Origin: CADCWN01 sp039810045
GTDB lineage: Bacteria > Chloroflexota > Chloroflexia > Thermomicrobiales > CADCWN01
Direction: 5' to 3'
Assembly (NCBI GenBank): GCA_039810045.1
Contig: JBDHWF010000083.1
Location: 1 to 18,288 of the forward strand
DNA: 18,288 nt
Shown: piece by piece, positions 14,281 through 18,288 of the stretch
Position numbering within the stretch: position 1 is the first letter of the stretch
Layout of the letters: each line of letters starts with the position of its first letter
The notes under the pieces: generated by a model
The model's input: only the letters and a program-made list of their open reading frames with translations
Told to the model about the DNA's origin: nothing
Database searches by the model: none
Program-made: the position numbers and the translations under genes

Positions 14281-14560
14281 TCTGTGCCGGAGCCTGATGG
14301 GTGGTTGTACTGTGCGCCCCACTGGCGCAGCAGGCAACTCCCGTTCGTTCATTCGTTAATGCAGAACTTGTGCCACGAGTCTGGCACCGCTGGGTAAGCG
14401 TCGCGCGTCCTTGCTGTTGGTGAGCAGGGTGATTTGTGCAACTGGCACAGATTGTTCGGATAGATTTAGGCTTTGTGGCTATAGGAATTGGCTGAACCGC
14501 GATTTATGCTGGATGTTAGCAAGCAGGTCTTGTGCAGGTCGCTCAACTCATCTGTGCCAG
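14281..14560. promoter_or_regulatory. Cluster of TGTGCC/GGCACA inverted repeats upstream of amt
   Basis: Within the 371-base gap before amt these related sites occur: CTGTGCC (14282-14288); TGCGCC-N5-GGCGCA (14313-14329); GTGCCA-N6-TGGCAC (14370-14387); TGTGC-N5-GCACA (14435-14449), extending to TGGCACAGAT (14443-14452); CTTGTGCAG (around 14530-14537); and ATCTGTGCCA (14550-14559), the exact reverse complement of TGGCACAGAT. Spacing of dyads suggests operators for a dimeric regulator. No NtcA-type GTA-N8-TAC site was noticed. The rest of the gap shows nothing else I can name. Confidence 0.5.
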
Positions 14561-14604
14561 ATCGCATATTGCAGGGTGTACAGGAGCAAGTGAAGGGGCG
14601 ATCG

Positions 14605-15828
14605 ATGCAGATTGATACTGGCGATACGGCGTGGGTACTGATTTCGGCGGCGTTAGTGATGGTGATGACGCCAGCATTAGGGTTCTTTTATGGCGGGCTG
14701 GTGCGGCGCAAGAATGTGCTGTCGACGATTATGCACAGTTTCTTCATCATGGCGTTGATCAGTGTGCAGTGGGTGTTGTGGGGGTATAGTCTGGCCTTTG
14801 GCAAGGACAATGGCGGCCTGATCGGGGGCTTCGATTTCCTGGGACTGCGCGGTGTGGGCGCTGCGCCCAATGCCGATTATGCGCCAACGATTCCGCACTC
14901 GGCGTTCATGGCTTTCCAGATGATGTTTGCGGTGATTACACCCGCGTTGATCACGGGGGCCTTTGCCGAGCGGAAACGCTTTAAAGCGTTCGTCTTGTTC
15001 ACTCTGGCCTGGGCGACCTTCGTCTACGCCCCAGTGGCCCACTGGGTTTGGGGTGTGGGCGGTTGGTTACGCACGATGGGCGCACTCGACTTCGCTGGTG
15101 GCACGGTGGTGCATATTACCTCTGGGGTTTCGGCCCTGGTGGCGGCGACCGTCCTCGGCAAGCGGGTGGGCTTTGGCCGGGAGAAGATGGATCCCCACGA
15201 CCTGACGATGACTGTGTTGGGCGCGGGCCTGCTCTGGTTTGGCTGGTTTGGCTTCAACGCGGGAAGTGCGCTGGGCGCGAACGGTCTGGCGGCGAACGCC
15301 TTTGTGGTGACGAATACCTCGGCAGCGATGGCCGCGCTCTCCTGGCTGACGGCGAGTTGGTTGCGGCACGGTCAGCCGAGTGTGTTGGGCGCGGCTGCGG
15401 GGGCAGTGGCGGGACTCGTGGCGATTACTCCGGCGGCGGGCTTTGTCGATCCCAGCGCGGCGATTGTGATCGGGTTTATCGCGGGGATCATTTGTTTCTT
15501 CGCCGTTGACCTGTTGAAGCGCAAGGTGGACGATGCGCTGGATGTCTTCGCTGTTCACGGCGTTGGGGGGATCTGGGGTGCGTTGGCCACCGGGATCTTC
15601 GCCCAGAAAGCGGTGAATGAGGCGGGTAACGATGGGCTGCTCTATGGCAACCCCCAGCAACTGTTGATTCAACTGGTGGCGGTCGCCGCAGCGGGGATTT
15701 TCGCCGCGCTGGCAACGGTCGTCATCCTGAAAGTGATCGACCTGCTGATTGGCCTGCGGGTGCCAGAGCAGGAAGAAGTGCTGGGTTTGGACACGACGCA
15801 ACACGGTGAAGCGGCGTATCAACTGTAA
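14605..15828 (+). CDS. amt: Ammonium transporter (Amt/AmtB)
   Basis: A 407-residue integral membrane ammonium channel with about eleven helices, moving ammonium/ammonia into the cytoplasm. Signature residues are present: ALGFFYGGLVRRKN (24-37), W149, D162 in ALDFAGG and the first pore histidine H170 in VVHITSG, F217 and S221 in GFNAGSA, and the second pore histidine H318 in FAVHGVGGIWG. The cytoplasmic tail ends HGEAAYQL, typical of the PII-interacting C-terminus. ATG 14605 is chosen by AAGGGG seven bases upstream; the frame extends to 14488 but the extra part runs through the repeat cluster. No PII (glnB/glnK) gene follows, unlike the common arrangement; instead a 41-codon gene lies 19 bases downstream. 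Confidence 0.96.
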   Translation: MQIDTGDTAWVLISAALVMVMTPALGFFYGGLVRRKNVLSTIMHSFFIMALISVQWVLWGYSLAFGKDNGGLIGGFDFLGLRGVGAAPNADYAPTIPHSAFMAFQMMFAVITPALITGAFAERKRFKAFVLFTLAWATFVYAPVAHWVWGVGGWLRTMGALDFAGGTVVHITSGVSALVAATVLGKRVGFGREKMDPHDLTMTVLGAGLLWFGWFGFNAGSALGANGLAANAFVVTNTSAAMAALSWLTASWLRHGQPSVLGAAAGAVAGLVAITPAAGFVDPSAAIVIGFIAGIICFFAVDLLKRKVDDALDVFAVHGVGGIWGALATGIFAQKAVNEAGNDGLLYGNPQQLLIQLVAVAAAGIFAALATVVILKVIDLLIGLRVPEQEEVLGLDTTQHGEAAYQL

Positions 15829-15847
15829 GGGAAGAAGGAGACGATCG

Positions 15848-15973
15848 ATGGAACTGCTGGCTTTTCTCTGCTTTGCCGCGCTGCTCGTTGGCTGGTTCAC
15901 TGCGCCAAAGGAGTATCCCCAGGCGACCACCATTGAGCTAACGACGCCAGAGGCGATCAGCGCGGCGACGTAG
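15848..15973 (+). CDS. Small membrane protein downstream of amt (unrecognised)
   Basis: A 41-residue peptide: one hydrophobic segment, LLAFLCFAALLVGWF (3-17), followed by a polar tail APKEYPQATTIELTTPEAIS. The ATG at 15848 is preceded by AAGGAG eight bases upstream, a better site than that of amt itself, and lies 19 bases after the amt stop. The gene is closed by a strong hairpin, so it belongs to the amt transcript. I do not recognise the family. A single-pass protein of this size beside a transporter could be a regulatory or stabilising subunit (inference). Confidence 0.65.
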   Translation: MELLAFLCFAALLVGWFTAPKEYPQATTIELTTPEAISAAT

Positions 15974-15984
15974 TGGTGCAAGCG

Positions 15985-16023
15985 CCAGCGCCGCCGCCAG
16001 AAACTTTCTGGCGGCGGCGCTGG
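15985..16023. terminator. 19-bp perfect stem terminator of the amt unit
   Basis: The arms 15985-16003 and 16005-16023 are exact reverse complements around a central C (stem core CCAGCGCCGCC). The tip AAACTTT will be the actual loop. It lies 11 bases after the small-protein stop and 25 bases before the stop of the convergent enzyme gene, so it can serve both. A U-tract is weak on either side. Confidence 0.7.
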
Positions 16024-16048
16024 TTGTGGTAATGATTGCGGCTGGGTC

Positions 16049-17680
16049 TTAGCCCCGGCGGGGGTAGATCAGCGACCAGGGGCTGGGCATTTCGCCCACT
16101 GGCACGGAGATCAGGGCGGGGGCGTTGCTGGCGAAGGCTTCGCGCAGGGTGCCTTCCAGTTCGTCGGCGTTGGTCGCTTTCATCGCGTTGACCCCGAACG
16201 CTTCGGCCAGTTTCTGCCAGTCGGGATTTTGCAGGTTGGAAGCGATCGTGCGGCCCTCAAACTGGTCGCGCTGCATCCGCTTCACATTGCCATAAGCGCC
16301 GTCATCGAAGACGACCGCGACGGCGGCGATATTGTGCTGATGGGCGGTGGCAAGCTCCTGTAAGTTGTAGCCGAAGCCGCCGTCGCCATTGACCGAGACG
16401 ACTTTGCGTGTTGGCTGACCCACCTGCGCGCCCAGGGCTGTCGCGTAGCCAGCGCCCAGGGTACCTTGATAACCAGAGGTGAGGAAGGTGCGTGGCTGAT
16501 AAACGGGGAAGCCGACCCACGACCAGTAGCTGATCTGGTTGACATCGCAGATGAAGACGCCATCATCGGGCAGGACGTTGCGGATTGCGCCAGCAAATGA
16601 GGCCTGTGGCTGTAGCTCAAAAAGCTTGTCGTCGGCGCGTTCCTTCGCTGCCTTGATCTCGTCCAGGCGCGATGGCCCCTGCCGTTTCACGCCGTCCAGT
16701 TCATCGCGCAGGGCGGTGAGGGCGACTTTGGCATCGGCGACGATTCCGATTTCTGGGGTGATATTGCGCCCAACTTCGTCGGCAGCGGCGTCGATCTGGA
16801 TGTACTTGATCGAGTCGGGTAGCCCCCAGCCCGCCCACGGTTCCAGGAAGCGGGTGCCAACCAGCACGACCAGATCGCAACTGGGCAACAGCTCGGTGCC
16901 AGCTACGGGGTTACAGGCGAGTGGGTGGCGGGCGGAAAGGACGCCGCGCCCATTGCGCGACATAATCACGGGGATTTCCAGGGCTTCGGCGATCGTTTGC
17001 AGTTCCTCCCAGGCTTCGGCGTGGAGGACGCCACTGCCGACGTAGAAGGCAGGGCGTTCGGCTTTGGCGATCAGGGCGGCGGCAGCTTTGATCTGCGCTG
17101 GATCAGCGGCGGCGGGGGTGGGCCGTTCGCCCCAGTTGAGGCCGTCGAATGAAACGCTTTCGGTCTTCATCAGCACATCGGGGGGGATCTCCAGGCCCAC
17201 TGGGGCGGGCCGCCCACTTTGCAGTTGGTTGAAGGCTTCGCGCACGAGGCCAGGAATCTCGCTGGTGGTCATGGCGCGGCCTGTCCACTTGGTGACGGTG
17301 TCGAGGACGGCGCGTTGATCTTTGATTTCGTGGAGTTCGCCACGACCCACCCCGATTGACGTGGACTTGATCTGCCCGGCCAAACAGAGGACTGGTGAGG
17401 CACAGGCGTAGGCAGTGGAAAGCCCCGCGCCCGCGTTGAGTACCCCTGGCCCTGGCACGACCAGACAGGTGCCAACTTTGCCGCTGGCGCGGGCGTAGCC
17501 ATCAGCCATATACGACGTGGCCTGTTCGTGGCGCGTATGAATCACGCGGATCTGGTCGCGGGCAGCGTGGAGGGCATCGAACGCCCAGTCAAGTTGCGCC
17601 CCGGGCAAGGCAAAGATCGTGTCTACTCCTTCGCGGATCAGCGATTGCACCAAGGCATGGCCACCAGTCAGTTCGGTCAT
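16049..17680 (-). CDS. Thiamine-diphosphate-dependent enzyme, acetolactate synthase large-subunit-like
   Basis: A 543-residue enzyme of the acetolactate synthase / ThDP decarboxylase superfamily. The N-terminal pyrimidine-binding domain has the catalytic glutamate E52 in TRHEQATSYMADGYAR (49-64) and VVPGPGVLNA (74-83); the central domain resembles a transhydrogenase fold (about 195-325, VLVGTRF); the C-terminal diphosphate domain has GDGGFGYNLQELATA (432-446), ending near DDGAYGN (459-465), the magnesium-binding motif. The family includes acetolactate synthase, oxalyl-CoA, benzoylformate and sulfopyruvate decarboxylases. No ilvN or ilvC is nearby, so a degradative or unusual carboligase role is possible. 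Start ATG 17680 has AAAGGAGG eight bases upstream. It is divergent from a WYL-type regulator that may control it. Confidence 0.85.
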   Translation of the reverse strand: MTELTGGHALVQSLIREGVDTIFALPGAQLDWAFDALHAARDQIRVIHTRHEQATSYMADGYARASGKVGTCLVVPGPGVLNAGAGLSTAYACASPVLCLAGQIKSTSIGVGRGELHEIKDQRAVLDTVTKWTGRAMTTSEIPGLVREAFNQLQSGRPAPVGLEIPPDVLMKTESVSFDGLNWGERPTPAAADPAQIKAAAALIAKAERPAFYVGSGVLHAEAWEELQTIAEALEIPVIMSRNGRGVLSARHPLACNPVAGTELLPSCDLVVLVGTRFLEPWAGWGLPDSIKYIQIDAAADEVGRNITPEIGIVADAKVALTALRDELDGVKRQGPSRLDEIKAAKERADDKLFELQPQASFAGAIRNVLPDDGVFICDVNQISYWSWVGFPVYQPRTFLTSGYQGTLGAGYATALGAQVGQPTRKVVSVNGDGGFGYNLQELATAHQHNIAAVAVVFDDGAYGNVKRMQRDQFEGRTIASNLQNPDWQKLAEAFGVNAMKATNADELEGTLREAFASNAPALISVPVGEMPSPWSLIYPRRG

Positions 17681-17725
17681 ACGGGCTTTCCTCCTTTGTC
17701 TACTGTTCTGCGATCAACAACGCGT

Positions 17726-17769
17726 ATCATAGCTGATCAGGCGACAGAATGGATGGAGTGGGGTAGAAT
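17726..17769. promoter_or_regulatory. Divergent promoter region with CTGATCAG palindrome
   Basis: Forward: GCGACA (17741-17746), 17 bases, TAGAAT (17764-17769), ahead of the regulator gene. Reverse: TATGAT (17731-17726) as a -10 for the ThDP enzyme, without a clear -35. The 8-base palindrome CTGATCAG (17733-17740) sits between them, and TTGATCAA lies at 17783-17790, the TGATCA cores being exactly 50 bases apart. Confidence 0.4.
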
Positions 17770-17810
17770 CGGCTGCTAATGATTGATCAAATCGGTAGGA
17801 AGTGGGCGCG

Positions 17811-18288
17811 ATGAATCGCACTGATCGGCTCTTGGCAATGGTCTTAGTGTTGCAGAGCCGGAAGCAGGTGCGGGCGGAAGACCTCGCCGCGCAGTTTGAG
17901 ATTAGCACCCGCACAGTGTACCGCGATATGGAAGCGCTCTCTGAAGCGGGTGTGCCGCTGATCTCCACCCCAGGTCGCGGCTATGCGCTGATGGATGGCT
18001 ATTTCTTGCCGCCGATCAGCTTTACGGTTGATGAGGCTACGACGCTGCTGTTGGGTGGCGATTTCGTGGCGGGACAGTTTGATACGCAATACCGCGAGGC
18101 AGCGCAGAGCGCGGGGCAGAAGATCGAAGCCTTATTGCCTGCGGAACGGCGCAGTGAATTAGAAGAATTGCGCGAAGCGATCCACGTCATTACCCCCCAG
18201 GGGTCAACTGGGTCAACGTCGGTTGTTACGAACCTGCTGGCTGATTTGCGGCGGGCGATTCTGGATCGGCGGACCATTCGCTTCCGTT
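17811..18288 (+). CDS. HTH/WYL-type transcriptional regulator (partial, 3' end outside window)
   Basis: The first 159 codons of a regulator related to YafY/DeoR-type WYL proteins. Residues 2-58 form a winged helix-turn-helix: RTDRLLAMVLVLQSRKQV, then EDLAAQFEISTRTVYRDMEA (23-42) and GVPLISTPGRGYAL (47-60). The following PPISFTVDEA... and the helical linker match the region before the WYL ligand-sensing domain, which would start at about IRFR, where the window ends. ATG 17811 has AGGAAG eight bases upstream. WYL proteins often bind nucleotides or nucleic acids. Divergent from the ThDP enzyme and likely to regulate it and itself (inference). Confidence 0.85.
   Translation, partial: MNRTDRLLAMVLVLQSRKQVRAEDLAAQFEISTRTVYRDMEALSEAGVPLISTPGRGYALMDGYFLPPISFTVDEATTLLLGGDFVAGQFDTQYREAAQSAGQKIEALLPAERRSELEELREAIHVITPQGSTGSTSVVTNLLADLRRAILDRRTIRFR

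Noticed and set aside
14443..14460. TGGCAC followed by GTTC, possible sigma-54 promoter for amt
   Set aside because: The -12 element TTGC is not at the required spacing on either strand, so the TGGCAC copies are better explained as dyad half-sites.

Overview
The window looks like chromosomal DNA of a Chloroflexota bacterium, probably class Chloroflexia. The reasons are a GC-rich composition, Shine-Dalgarno-led genes on both strands, and envelope proteins (an L,D-transpeptidase and a sortase) that carry an 'FxxFW..GG...FGLP....F....QYFER...EYHPE' repeat I associate with this phylum. This assignment is inference from protein style; no marker gene is present.

Layout. 1-170: right end of an IS200/IS605-type element with the last codons of a probable tnpB and a candidate guide-RNA (omegaRNA/reRNA) 3' region. 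356-3145 (+): MoxR-type AAA ATPase, shikimate dehydrogenase (aroE) and a stand-alone RibD C-terminal-type reductase. 3152-3733 (-): DUF488 protein. 3933-4145 (+): DUF2945 small protein, ending at a 38-bp perfect palindrome shared with the convergent L,D-transpeptidase (4242-5588, -). 5861-6310 (+): GAF protein. 6307-6927 (-): a family-4-like uracil-DNA glycosylase without any cysteine. 7158-8877 (+): a translationally coupled trio of DUF402 protein, small polytopic membrane protein and a degenerate HD-domain protein. 8939-9205 (+): DUF5661 protein. 9207-9758 (-): NUDIX hydrolase. 9855-9925 (-): tRNA-Cys(GCA). 10033-11157 (-): class E/F-like sortase. 11678-13624 (+): OafA/OatA-type acyltransferase with a C-terminal SGNH domain. 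13736-13945: a possible small RNA ending in a strong terminator. 13967-14233 (-): GlsB/YeaQ/YmgE stress membrane protein. 14605-15973 (+): ammonium transporter amt and a 41-residue membrane peptide, preceded by a region rich in TGTGCC/GGCACA half-sites. 16049-17680 (-): thiamine-diphosphate enzyme resembling acetolactate synthase. 17811-18288 (+, cut by the window end): HTH/WYL-type regulator divergent from it.

How they fit together. Much of the window is housekeeping (aromatic amino acid, flavin-type and nucleotide metabolism, tRNA) mixed with envelope functions: transpeptidase, sortase and O-acetyltransferase. The amt unit has its own terminator and a structured upstream region, suggesting dedicated nitrogen regulation with a small membrane partner. 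Points most worth following are the shared envelope repeat, the inactive-looking HD protein in a coupled operon, the cysteine-free glycosylase, the amt upstream motifs and its peptide, and the candidate RNAs at 1-186 and 13736-13945. No CRISPR array, phage module or complete mobile element is visible.
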